From the NCBI GenBank assembly GCA_034521465.1, contig JAXHMN010000011.1:310001-374000 (forward strand): 64,000 nt of DNA, written 5' to 3'. Positions within the stretch are counted from its first letter, which is position 1, and each line of letters starts with the position of its first letter. Origin of the DNA: SURF-28 sp034521465. GTDB lineage: Bacteria; Bacteroidota; Ignavibacteria; Ignavibacteriales; Melioribacteraceae. The notes beneath the pieces were generated by a model. That model worked only from the letters and a program-made list of their open reading frames with translations. It had not been told where the DNA came from and did no database searches. The translations under genes and the position numbers were made by a program. Shown here piece after piece: positions 50,717-61,714 of the stretch.

Positions 50717-52456
50717 ATGTTGAAAAAAATTACTTTTTCAATGTTTGCTGTGCTTTTAGCAGCAAGTCTCACATTTGCTGGTGAATATCAAACCGAAACA
50801 GCAAAAAAAGTAAATCCTGAAACTGAAGTCGCTTCAGGTCTCAATAAACTTCCTGCTAAAAACATGAGCAAAGTTACTGCAGACCAATTAGGATTTACAG
50901 ATTATGACTATGCTGGCAACAGCACGGTTATCGAACAAGTTTGGCCATACGACATCGACGGTGACGGAGTTCTTGATCCAGTTGCTACTTGGATGCAGAG
51001 ATTTCTGACATCTGAAGACGGATACAAGAAGAAGTATGTTGTCAGTCGGTCTTGCAGGTGAATTTGCGTCTTTTGATGCAAGTGACAGAACTCTTTACAC
51101 CGGTTGGGGCGTTGTACAGTCAATGACTGCCGGTCCTTGGGCAGGCCATGCTGCAGTAATGATGCACGAAGGCGGCGAAGCAAAATTATCACTTTTTGAT
51201 CTTGCTACATTTGCACCGGTTCAATTTCACGCAGATATGAACTTGGATGACAACTTCCCAAGTTTTTGCATATTTAGATGATGGCACAATCTACGCTACA
51301 TATTACAGACGGTGTTATGTATGTTGGTTCAACAGATGATATTACAGCTTTCACCGAAACTGGCTGATACATTAGTCAGGCAGTGCTTCCGAGCATCCAA
51401 TAAGAAGATCACCTAATGGTCAATATCTTGCCATCGGTTGATGACGACGCTGTAGAACTTGTTTATCTTATATTATTCTGACGATGCCGGTGCAACTTGG
51501 ATCTCAAGAAGTAATCGGTCAAACAAAACGTTATCTGAAATTGTTAACAGACCATGGTCTAGAACCATTGTTTGTAAACTTTGGTCAAAGATCACTTGCA
51601 GTCAGCAATGACGGCGTTGTTCACGTTGGCTGGAACGGATATTCAATCGATACAACCACACCTGATTCTGCAGCTGCATTCCCAGCTCTTTACTGGAATA
51701 GCAATCACAAAGATTGGATAGCAATTTCCGATGAAGCAGAAGAAGATGGCGAACTACTTGATTACTATCCTGGAAACGGTATCGGTAATGCATACCCAAC
51801 ACCTGTAGTAAGTGAAGATGGTTCAGTTGTTGCAGTTATGTATCAAGCACCTGAATATGATGGTGGTTTGAATATTTATGATGGCACGGTATGATATGTA
51901 CTATACAGATATTAAATATGCTGTGTCCGAAGATGGCGGCGCTACTTTTGAGCGTTTTGAAGCACCTCAACATGCAGCAGGTAACCCAGATGAATCTGAT
52001 GCATTTCCGGCAGCATATGATTGGTTAATGCAAGAAGGTAATGAATATACAATCAACTTCATGTATTTAACTGATGCAATTCCTGGAGTATCTCTATTTG
52101 CTGATAATAATGAAGCTTCTGAAGACAGTTATTGGAGCTATGAAACTCTTACATTTACCGCTGAACCAAATAGTGTTGAAGACGGCGAAGTTCCTGTAAC
52201 TTTTGCATTAGATCAAAACTATCCTAACCCATTCAACCCAAGTACAACTATTAAGTACAGCGTGCCTGAAATGAGCGACGTTTCACTTAAAGTTTACGAC
52301 GTGCTTGGTAAAGAAGTTGCAACATTAGTTGATGCTGCTCAAATCGGTTCACACACAGTTGAATTTGATGCATCAAACTTGGCTTCAGGTCTTTACATCT
52401 ATACACTCAAAGCCGGAAGCTTTACTAGTTCAAAGAAAATGATGTTAATGAAGTAA
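50717..52456 (+). CDS. Secreted protein with T9SS type A sorting domain, heavily frame-disrupted
   Basis: About 579 residues with at least four indels (near 51045, 51270, between 51280 and 51480, and near 51885). MLKKITFSMFAVLLAASLTFAG is a signal peptide, preceded by AAGGGG. The body has YDIDGDGVLDPVATW and beta-rich, propeller-like segments (VHVGWNGYSIDTTTPD, DIKYAVSEDGGATFERFEAP). The end carries ALDQNYPNPFNPSTTIKYSV, VSLKVYDVLGKEVATLVD and ASGLYIYTLKAG, a classical T9SS type A sorting domain. It should be exported to the cell surface. Function is unknown; an exo-glycosidase-like beta-propeller is one possibility. Confidence 0.8.
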
Positions 52457-52470
52457 ATTGAATTATTATT

Positions 52471-52497
52471 CCGGGTTCTTCATCGCGAAGAACCCGG
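52471..52497 (+). terminator. Intrinsic terminator after the T9SS cargo gene
   Basis: An 11-bp perfect stem, CCGGGTTCTTC (52471-52481) and GAAGAACCCGG (52487-52497), with a five-base loop, followed by GAGTATTTTTAA. It lies 15 bases after the stop and separates this gene from the TonB receptor gene. Confidence 0.85.
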
Positions 52498-52633
52498 GAG
52501 TATTTTTAATGTTACTCAATATTTTGATATACATTAAATTGATAATTAGGTCTCGTTTATTTGCTTATCGCATTCCATTGGACTGTTCTAGCTATCTGCA
52601 GCAGATTTCCAAAAAATATCTATAGGAGAACTT

Positions 52634-55503
52634 ATGGAAGGGGTTTTTAAAAAATTTATAATACTTGTTTGTATAGCATTCTTAAGCACAACAAGTATAT
52701 TTGCAGTCGGGTTCCGGTAAGCTGGCCGGTAAGATCACCGATGCACAAACCGGTGAGCCCTTAATAGGTGCAAACGTAATAATTGAAAACACAAACTTAG
52801 GTGCCGCTACCGATGTTGACGGTAATTATTTTATCCTCAATATCACGCCCGGTACTTATACTGTGAAAATCAGCTATGTTGGTTACAGCTCAAAAACAGT
52901 TACCGAAATCCGTATCGTTGGTGGAATTACATATGAATTAAATGAAACGCTTACCAGCGGTATAGATTTAGATGAAATTGTTGTAACCGACAAAAAGTTT
53001 TTTGAAGAAAAATCTACAAACACAACTAAAGTTGTTGACTCCGAACAAATCAACAAACTTCCTGTAAGAGGCGTTTCAAATATCGCTTCTTTGCAGTCGG
53101 GTGTTGTTGTTCAGGAAGGCAGCGGCGGTGTTGATGGTAACGCTACTATTAATATTCGTGGCGGTCGTGGTTCGGAAGTCCTTTATATTGTTGACGGTGT
53201 TCCGCAAAACAACTTAGTGACCGGTGGTAGTGGCGGTCAAGTTTCAAACAATGCTATCGATCAGCTTAGCTTTCAAGTTGGCGGCTATGAGGCAAAATAC
53301 GGACAAGCTCAGTCGGGTATTATTAGCGTGACAACAAAGAGCGGTAAGCCGAATTACAGCTTGTTTGCAGAGGGAATGACTTCGGAATTTACCGATGATT
53401 ACGGTTATAATTTATACTCTACTAGTCTTAGTGGTCCAATTATTCCCGGTTTGGAAAAACACACAATCTTTATTTCCGCCGAACGCGGATGGTTCCAAGA
53501 TGCGGACCCCCGTGCTAAAAGTTGGAAGTTTACTACTATTGGTGAAGAATATACCACTACACCTAATAACGATGCAGGTGTCTGGCGATATTCCGCAAGA
53601 ACGACTCACTTAATGGGTGACTGGAAAGTTAATTTAGGTGTTAACGGTAATAGTCGTGAGGACCGAAGTATAACTACTCAATACGTCAAAAATAGTTCAC
53701 AATTTTTTGATAAAAATTATACGGATAATATTTCGTTCAGTGGTAGAGTATCCCAGACGGTAAGCAGCACTACTTTCTGGAATTTGAACCTTGGCTACAG
53801 AATTTATGACTTTAAAAAAGTCAATCCTTTCTTTGAAGATGACCTAATAGCTTATGGTGATAGTGCTCTGTTTGAAGAAAGATTCGGTGTAACATTACTA
53901 ACAAATGGTCAGAGAACAAAAGAAGCTACAGATGAAGCAGGTATATTTTTCCCATATGGAAGAGCAAGGGGACTTTTCCAAAGACGTGAACAAGATTCGT
54001 TTAATGCCGACTTTGACTTCACATCACAAATTGATAATCACTTGCTGGAGTTCGGCGGTGGTATATCGTTTAACATCGTTCGTGGTTACGGGCTTTGGGC
54101 TTACCAATTAGCAAATGAATATTATGAAGATTTCGATGGAAATCCTACACCCGAAGAACTAGAATCTATTTATGAGAATCAACAACCTTATGTTTTTGGT
54201 TATGATATAACAGGCCAAGAGCATGTGGGTACCGATTTTGAAAATACAAGACAAGCAGCCAGAAACCCTTTGCTTGCTTACGTTTATTTACAAGACAGGT
54301 TTGAGCTGGAAGATCTCGTGCTTAACTTGGGTATCCGTATGGATTATTTTGATGTAAAATCATATGTGTTAAAAGATCCTACATTGCCTTACGCAGGGGG
54401 ATCAGATCCTTCTAACTTTGATGACGGCGACTTTGAAGTAAGAGACCCTGATGTAGAATTCTCACCACGTATCGGAATCGGCTTCCCGGTTACCGAATCA
54501 ACAGTATTCCATGCTCAATACGGACGTTTTGTACAGCTGCCAAGACTGCTCGATATGTATGCTGGTCCATATGATTACAATAACTTTATCAGTATGGAAC
54601 CGCAAAGCAGTTTCAATGCACAGTTGGAGCCGGAAGAAACAACGCAGTATGAAGTTGGCTTTAGACAATTGCTCGGCAACAACGCTGCTCTTGAATTTAA
54701 CAGCGTTTTACAAAAACATTAAAGGATTAGTGAACGTACAGAATCAACAGTTCCAGAGAGTTGAAGGAGGACAAACGCTTAACGCTATTGTTCCTGTTAA
54801 CTCTGACTTTGGAACTACGAAAGGTCTTGCATTTTCATTAGATATTACCAATTTAAGTTATTTTAGTGTTTCTGCTCAATACACATTCTCAATTGCCGAG
54901 GGAACCGGATCATCTCAATCATCAAGTCAAACTGCTGTTTTTAGAAATGATGACAGACAAGCTCCCGCTGTAATTGCTCCGCTCGATTTTGATCAAAGAC
55001 ATACCGGGACAGTAAATATTGACTTTTATATTCCTAAGGGAGAATTAGGTCTCTTCGAAATGCTAAACCTAAACTTCCTACTTTCATTTAACAGCGGAAG
55101 ACCTTATACACCGGTTGACAGATGGAACTTGGTTGGAGATAACGGAATTATTGCTTCCAATAATGGATATATTAATTCCAGATACGGTCCATCTCAATTT
55201 AGAGTTGATATGAGAATGGAAAAAACATTTGAAATCGCAGGTGTAAGATTTTCTCCATACTTGTGGGTTCAAAATCTGTTTGATACGGATAACGTTGTTA
55301 ATGTTTACCGATCCACAGGCGATCCTGAAACATCAGGATTCTTGCTAACGGAACTTGGTCAATCGACTGCAGCACAGAATGAACAAGCTAACCCGGGATG
55401 GACGGAAGATTACATGGCGTTGGAGAGAACCCCGTTTAATTTCGGTATACCGAGATTGATAAGACTAGGTGTTAAACTGAATTTAGATACAATTGGTTTA
55501 TAA
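52634..55503 (+). CDS. TonB-dependent outer-membrane receptor with carboxypeptidase-like N-terminal domain, two frameshifts
   Basis: About 955 residues. ATG 52634 follows AGGAG and gives a signal peptide; an indel near 52705 joins IFA to QSGSGKLAGKITDAQTGEPL. That begins a carboxypeptidase-D regulatory-like domain ending near EIVVTDKK, a TonB-box-like site. The plug follows (INIRGGRGSEVLYIVDGVP, GGYEAKYGQAQSGIISVTTK), then a long 22-strand-type barrel. A second indel near 54715 joins the halves (LEFNSVLQKH overlapping LLLNLTAFYKNIKG). No SusD-like partner gene is adjacent; instead a large secreted protein and a PorV-family protein follow. Substrate unknown. Confidence 0.9.
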
Positions 55504-55547
55504 TTTAGTGACGAGCAGATATTCAAAAATCAAATAGGGTAATTGAA

Positions 55548-58500
55548 ATGAAAAATAAATTAATTAGAATATTACTATGGAGTCTCGTCTTCCTATTCAC
55601 CTTCGGTGTCTCTACATGGGGAGCCGTAGATGAGAATGGAGTAAAAAAGACGAGCAAAGTCTATAAAACCTCTGCAATTACCGAGGGCGGAAAGAAAGGT
55701 GATGCTTTCGCTTTTAATATCAATAACATCTATCTTCCATTCAGCCGAAATGGTACGATTGCAGACGTTAATTATAGATTCCCCGATGGAACAGGCGGTA
55801 CACTCGGTAAATATCCCGGTGTGCAAGGTAACGGATTTCTATTTTCAAGTGGATTTTATCTCAGTGGATTAGCAAACGGAGCAAATTTGGGCAAATGCTC
55901 AAGCATCTGCATCCCTTGCCGAAGACTATGTTAATGGTACTGTCGCCGGAGGTACTTCAGATCCAAATGCTGTGATTTATGTTATCGAATCTACTGATCC
56001 TGATTTTGGGCCCTCCTGGCAGGATTGGTCTGATGCTGTCGATTTAGGTGCCGATTTTTATGACGGTGATGGTGATGGTCAATACAGTCCTACAGACTTA
56101 AACGGAAACGGAGAATGGGATGCCGATGAAGACAGACCTGACCTTAATTGGTGATATGACCGCATGGACTGTCTATAATGACGGATTACCTGCAGGTCAA
56201 AGACGTTTTACAACCGTTGACCCTTTAGGTATTGAAGTCAGACAAACAATGTTTGCTTTTGCATCAAAAGGTGCTATAGGCAACATTATTTTTATTAGAT
56301 ACAGATTTACATATGTCGGAACCGGCGATAGCAGGCGAACCTGATCAATTAGACGATGTGTTTTTTGGTGTTTGGGCTGATCCTGACGTAGGTGACGCTG
56401 TTGACGATTTGGTAGGCGTAGATGTTCCGAGAAATGCAGGGTATACTTATAACGATCCTTCGGTTGCCAATGAACCGGTTTGGGGTCCTAACCCGCCGGT
56501 TTTTATGATAGACTTCTTCTCCGGTCCGGTTCAGTATATTCCGGGCGAAACCTTCGAAGATGTAGATGGTGACGGCGAATATACCGATGGCGTAGATACA
56601 CCCTTAGATACCGCATACAGTATTCGCGGGCAAGTTATTGGTGTTGTAGAATACCCGGCGCTAAAAACTTAGGAATTCATTCATTCGTGCATTATCAAAA
56701 TGGAGTTGCAGCGCTTAACGATCCAAATAACAAACAAGAAGCAAGATTTTACACTCAAGGTTTAACAAGAACCGGTGCTGTTCCCGATCCTTGTAACTGG
56801 GAATTCGGTGAAGTACTCGGCGGTGTTGATTGTAATTCAGTTAATACGAGGCTCTGGTACAGCGGTGATCCTGTAACCCAAACCGGATGGATCAACTCAG
56901 TACCAAATGATCAGCGTATGATGCAGAACACCGGCCCTATGGAACTTGTTAAGGGTGAAGAAAAAGAAATGTTAGTTGCATATGTTGTTGGGCAAGGTTC
57001 AAATGCGCTTACTTCAATTACCGAAGGAAGAAGAATTGATGACGGTGCTCAGTTTATTTTTGATAATAACTTTTTATCTCCATCTCCACCTCCTGCAGTT
57101 CAAGTATCAGTAGAAGCAGGCTCGGATTTTATTGACTTAATCTGGGAAACCCCGGATCAAGTATCATATGTGAATATTACTGATGCCTACAGCTTATACT
57201 TTGAAGGTTATAATGTTTATTCATTTAGAACCAGAACAACTCAGGCAACCATAGATAATCAAGAAAATGTGCAGTTATTTAGAAGATATTCTCTGGATAA
57301 TAACATAGAAGATATTTATAAAGAAAACGGAGAAACCGGCGGTATTGAGTTACTCTTTGAAAAAGGCAGCATTCTGCTTGATCCGGATATTTATACCGAT
57401 CCTGATTTAGGCAGACTTCGTGTAAGAATAACGGAAGATCCTTGGACAGGCAGACCGTTGGTCAAAGGAAAACCATACTACTTTGCGGTAGCAGGATATG
57501 CCTTGAACTACGAAGCTTTGGTAAACAGAGAAACCGGTGAACCCGGTTTAGGCGCCAAAGGAGATTATTACTTAACAAAGGACGCGTTTGTAGGGGAAGT
57601 TGAATCACCTTCGCGTATTATAGAAGTTACTGTCGGAACTGATATGTATAATCCTCCTTTTGAAGAAATTGATGCACTTTACTCCGGTGAAAAGCAATCT
57701 GCTCCGGGGCAAATGATCTATGATATAGTTAATAAAGAAGCTTTGACCGGTGACGAGTATTCGGTAACATTCATTGAAGACAAATCCGAATCAACATCGG
57801 ACACAAGTTATGTACCATATTGGACGTTGACTAATACTACAACAAACTCCGTATTAATAGATTCATCAACTTCATATTTGTTTGGTAATGACCAGATAAA
57901 CGTTGCATTAACTGAAGGATTTATTGTTAAATTATCCGGTGAGAGAGCCCAATTAGGTGAATTTGAAGCTGAAACATTAACCGATTGGACTAGCGCTAAT
58001 ACGGGTGCTCTTTATGTAGGTCATGATCTCGGAAGTCAATCTTCAAGAATTTCCGGTTTTAGCGGTAACTTAAATGCACTATGGAATACTTATACTAAAG
58101 CAAGTGACCTGCGACAAGTGGAACTTAGATTCGGAAGCGGCGGAAAAGCATACAGATATGTAAATGGAATTGTTGGTGGATTTATTGGAAAAAGAAACTC
58201 ATATGCTTATGCCGAAGCCATTACTGAAGCAGATACTACCGGAACCGGGTTCAAAAAACTTGGTGAAGGATTTGTTGATGTTCCGTTCACCGCTTGGGTT
58301 AAAGATCCTGTTTACGGTGAAGAAAGACAATTAGCAGTTGGATTCGTTGAGAGAGCTGCACCGGATGGTAACCCTGATGGCGAATGGAATCCGGGAACAA
58401 ATATCGGTGTTTCAAACGAATACATAATTGTTTTTAATTCCGATTATGATCCTAACGGTAATCAAGATGTCTATAAAGGTTTCGATGATGGTTCAGGCAA

Positions 58501-59113
58501 TATGTTCTGGGCTGATCTGAGAGGCGGTTCTAATTATCCATTACCTCCTAACGGCGGTTATTCTGAAGAAGACAGCTTAATAGCTTCATCTGCTTACTTT
58601 GATGCATTGTTTGTCTATAGAGTTGCTTACGCAGAAGAAGGTGTGACTTACAGCGATGGAGATATTTTAAGACAATCTATTGCTAATTATCCTTACACAA
58701 GTGACGACTCTTTCACATTCAAAACAAATGCAGGTGGCGAACTTTCAACAGCTGAAGAAAAAGAATTATTCGATAAAGTTAATGTTTTCCCTAACCCGTT
58801 ATTCGGCTACAATCCGGCAACGAGTTGGACGGGTAACATTAATAACCCTGATGAACCTTTTGTTACTTTTTCAAATCTACCTGAAGAAATTACGGTTAAG
58901 ATTTTCTCACTTTCAGGCCAATTATTAAGAACATTGAATACATCGGATAAAGATTCTCCGACTTCTCCGTTCTTACGATGGGATTTATTAAATGAAAGTG
59001 GATTACGGGTAGCGTCAGGATTGTATTTAGCTATTGTTTCCTCTCCAAAATTCGGAGATAAAGTTCTGAAGTTTTCGATTGTTATGCCTCAAAAACAACT
59101 TCAGAGATTTTAA
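55548..59113 (+). CDS. Large secreted protein with DxDGDG motifs and T9SS-type C-terminus, frame-disrupted
   Basis: About 1,188 residues across five frames, with indels near 55900, 56150, 56335 and 56665. The signal peptide is MKNKLIRILLWSLVFLFTFGVSTWG. Calcium-loop-like motifs occur at YDGDGDGQYSPTDLNGNGEW (about 56058-56117) and DVDGDGEYTDGVDTPLD. A fibronectin-III-like region (VEAGSDFIDLIWETPDQV) is in the middle. The C-terminus (VFPNPLFGYNPATSW, VKIFSLSGQLLRTLN, ASGLYLAIVSS) resembles a T9SS or FlgD-like Ig sorting domain, not the strict PNPFNP form. It sits between a TonB receptor and a PorV-family gene, suggesting a surface complex. The function is not known. Confidence 0.75.
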
Positions 59114-59174
59114 TCTATTGGTGAGGATACAAGCAAATGAAATCGAATAATTTCTAAATTTAGGAGTTTATAAA

Positions 59175-60194
59175 ATGAAAAAATTTAAAATAATTTTTGC
59201 GGTGCTGATATTCAGCGTATCGCTCTTCGCTGGTGATGTTGCGAGGAAAGGTACAACCGGCGCTGACCATCTGCTGATTCCCGTTGGTGCTCGCGGTATA
59301 GCAACCGGTGGATCAATGCTGGCAACTCTTTCAGGGCTGGAATCTATTTATTACAATCCTGCTGGATTAGACAGAGCTTCCGGTGGCGGTGAGGCAATGT
59401 TTAGTTATATGTCTTACCTTGCAGATATCAATATTTCTTATTTTGCTGCATCAACTAAGATGGGTGATTTTGGTTCACTCGGGTTTAGTCTGAGATCTCT
59501 TGATGTTGGTGATATACCAGTCACTACTGTTGAATTTCCGGACGGAACCGGTGAAACTTATTCGCCGACCTACATGACATTAGGGTTGACTTATTCTAAA
59601 GTATTAACGGATAGAATATCAGTCGGCGCTAATTTCAAACTTATAACCGAAGAAATAGTAAACACTTCTGCAAGCGGTTTTGCCATTGATTTTGGTGTTC
59701 AATACCGTTTTTCGGAATCACTATTTCTTGGTGCATCAGTTAAAAACATCGGAACTAATATGGTTTACGAAGGTCCGGATATGGAAGCTGCAACTAATAT
59801 ACCCGGTGTAGCTATTGGTTCAAAACCGGGCAGATACCAAGTTGTTGCCGAAGAATTTCAGATCCCTTCATATTTTGAGCTAAGTATCGCTTATATGTAT
59901 AATTTCAACGAGCAAAACAACTTATTGTTGGCATCAACATTTACAAACAATAACTCGTTTGAAGATGATTTGAAATTTGGTCTGGAATACTCTTTTATGA
60001 ATACATTCTTCCTCCGCGGCGGTTACAGTTTGCTTATGGAAAATACCGATGATTCAATTTTCGGTTTCGCAGCGGGCGCAGGTGTTAATTATGATTTCGG
60101 AAATGAACTTGGTATTACAGTTGATTATGCATTCAGAGATGTTCAGGAATTCCCGGAACCTAATCATATCTTTACGGTAAAATTAGGATTCTAA
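59175..60194 (+). CDS. PorV/PorQ-family outer-membrane beta-barrel protein
   Basis: 339 residues, intact. TAGGAG precedes the ATG; MKKFKIIFAVLIFSVSLFA is the signal peptide. The segment LLIPVGARGIATGGSMLATLSGLESIYYNPAGLDRA is the hallmark of the PorV/PorQ family, and the chain ends HIFTVKLGF as a FadL-like barrel should. PorV is the shuttle that takes T9SS cargo from the translocon to the attachment complex; family members outside the core system may serve particular cargoes. It follows a cargo-like gene directly and ends just before a strong terminator, closing the module. Confidence 0.85.
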   Translation: MKKFKIIFAVLIFSVSLFAGDVARKGTTGADHLLIPVGARGIATGGSMLATLSGLESIYYNPAGLDRASGGGEAMFSYMSYLADINISYFAASTKMGDFGSLGFSLRSLDVGDIPVTTVEFPDGTGETYSPTYMTLGLTYSKVLTDRISVGANFKLITEEIVNTSASGFAIDFGVQYRFSESLFLGASVKNIGTNMVYEGPDMEAATNIPGVAIGSKPGRYQVVAEEFQIPSYFELSIAYMYNFNEQNNLLLASTFTNNNSFEDDLKFGLEYSFMNTFFLRGGYSLLMENTDDSIFGFAAGAGVNYDFGNELGITVDYAFRDVQEFPEPNHIFTVKLGF

Positions 60195-60213
60195 TTCTTC
60201 TGAACTAATTTTC

Positions 60214-60253
60214 AAAAAGCGCTTGCTGTAATTATTCGGCAAGCGCTTTTTTT
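60214..60253 (+). terminator. Strong intrinsic terminator after the PorV-family gene
   Basis: A 13-bp perfect stem, AAAAAGCGCTTGC (60214-60226) and GCAAGCGCTTTTT (60239-60251), with a 12-base loop and a T-run, 19 bases after the stop. It ends the TonB receptor / cargo / PorV transcription unit. Confidence 0.9.
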
Positions 60254-60277
60254 AATTCTAAAAGGAAGGTGAGTAAA

Positions 60278-61657
60278 ATGAGGGGGAAAATTAATTCGGG
60301 TTTAGTCGTATTTTTATGTTTTTTATTCTTTACTTCATTAAATGCTCAAAACAAATTTGAGTATGACTACGCCAGGTTTTATAGTCCGCTTGATTCTACA
60401 GGTTATATCGAATTGTACTATTCATTTCTTCGTCCGGCATTGAAAACTGTCGAAATTAATGATGTTCAATTGAAACAAGGAGAGTTAGGAGTTAGAATTA
60501 TTGACACAATTAGTAATGAAACAGTAGTAGATAACTCGTGGCAGTTGGATATTCCAGTTAACGGCATACAATCGGATGAATTACTTGTTGGCGTATTAGA
60601 TTTTAATTTGGATTTTTCGAACTATCAAATTTTTATTACTGCTTCAGATATAAACAACACAGAATTTGAAGAAACTTCTTCATTTAAAGTTGATTTAATA
60701 CCACCTGCAAATGAAGATCAATCGGTTAGCGATATTCAATTAGCGTCACAAATTGTACCTCAGTCCTCGGATGAAAATTCAATCTTTTATAAAAACTCGA
60801 TGGAAGTAGTTCCAAATCCTAGTTTAATTTTTGGAGATGCAATACCGGTAATTTTCTTTTACTCGGAAATTTATGGATTACAGAGTTCCAGCGTTGATGG
60901 TTATTTGATTGAGCAGAAATTATTCAATTCAGACAATAATGTTGTACATAGCAGAAAAAGAACAGTGGATGGTATTAATTCTTCGATTGTTGAAATGGGT
61001 GCAATACCTGCTAATAAATTAAATAGTGGTGGATATACGCTTGTGGTAAGCGTTAAGAATAATAACTCCAATGCAACCGTGAGTTCTGCAAAACGTGTTT
61101 TCATCTACAATAAAGATTTATTAGAACAAGGGACTAATTATACAGATTCTGAGGTAAGCCGAATTGATTCTGAATTTATGGTATTGAGTAAAGATGAAAT
61201 ACAATACATGTGGGAAACTGCCGAGTACATTGCAACCGAAATGGAAAAAGCACAATGGGAAAAATTGAGTGATCTGGCGTCAAAACGAAAATTTTTAAGT
61301 TCTTTTTGGGAAAAACGAAATCCGGATAAATCTTCATCAGTTAACGAGTTAAAGAACGCTTATTATGAAAGAGTAGCTTACGTAAATAGAAATTATGGAA
61401 ACCTGAGTCAAAAAGAAGGCTGGAAAACTGATCGTGGAAGAGTTTATTTAATGTATGGTGTTCCGGATGAAATTGAAAGATTTCAAAATGAATCCTATTC
61501 AAAACCATATGAAGTTTGGCATTATAGAAATATAGAAGGCGGCGTAATATTTTTGTTTGCGGATGAACTGGGAATGAATATTTATAGATTGGTTCATTCA
61601 ACGAAGAAAGGTGAATTATACAATTTAAGAGAATACAATAAGTACGGTCAACGTTAA
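60278..61657 (+). CDS. GWxTD-domain secreted protein 1
   Basis: 459 residues, intact. The ATG at 60278 is preferred to a GTG nine bases earlier because AAGGAAGG lies at a suitable distance and the signal peptide (GLVVFLCFLFFTSLNAQ) starts soon after. The N-terminal two thirds are beta-rich with no recognised fold. The C-terminal domain contains GWKTDRGRVYLMYGVPDEIE (GWKTD codons at 61418-61432) and EVWHYRNIEGGVIFLF, the defining features of the GWxTD family found widely in FCB bacteria. Biochemical function is unknown. A terminator-like hairpin separates it from its paralogue. Confidence 0.9.
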   Translation: MRGKINSGLVVFLCFLFFTSLNAQNKFEYDYARFYSPLDSTGYIELYYSFLRPALKTVEINDVQLKQGELGVRIIDTISNETVVDNSWQLDIPVNGIQSDELLVGVLDFNLDFSNYQIFITASDINNTEFEETSSFKVDLIPPANEDQSVSDIQLASQIVPQSSDENSIFYKNSMEVVPNPSLIFGDAIPVIFFYSEIYGLQSSSVDGYLIEQKLFNSDNNVVHSRKRTVDGINSSIVEMGAIPANKLNSGGYTLVVSVKNNNSNATVSSAKRVFIYNKDLLEQGTNYTDSEVSRIDSEFMVLSKDEIQYMWETAEYIATEMEKAQWEKLSDLASKRKFLSSFWEKRNPDKSSSVNELKNAYYERVAYVNRNYGNLSQKEGWKTDRGRVYLMYGVPDEIERFQNESYSKPYEVWHYRNIEGGVIFLFADELGMNIYRLVHSTKKGELYNLREYNKYGQR

Positions 61658-61675
61658 TCCCGGTTTTATTTATTC

Positions 61676-61714
61676 AAAAAAAGAATTATCATTTATATGG
61701 TAATTCTTTTTTTT
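61676..61714 (+). terminator. Terminator-like hairpin between the two GWxTD genes
   Basis: AAAAAAAGAATTA (61676-61688) pairs with TAATTCTTTTTTT (61701-61713), and the interior CAT/ATG extends the stem to a four-base loop. The T-run ends directly at the ATG (61715) of the second GWxTD gene. It could act as an intrinsic terminator or as an attenuator controlling the paralogue. Confidence 0.7.

Noticed and set aside
53395..53613. Short overlapping frames within the TonB receptor gene
   Set aside because: They lie in alternate frames of a continuous receptor coding region with clear plug and barrel motifs.
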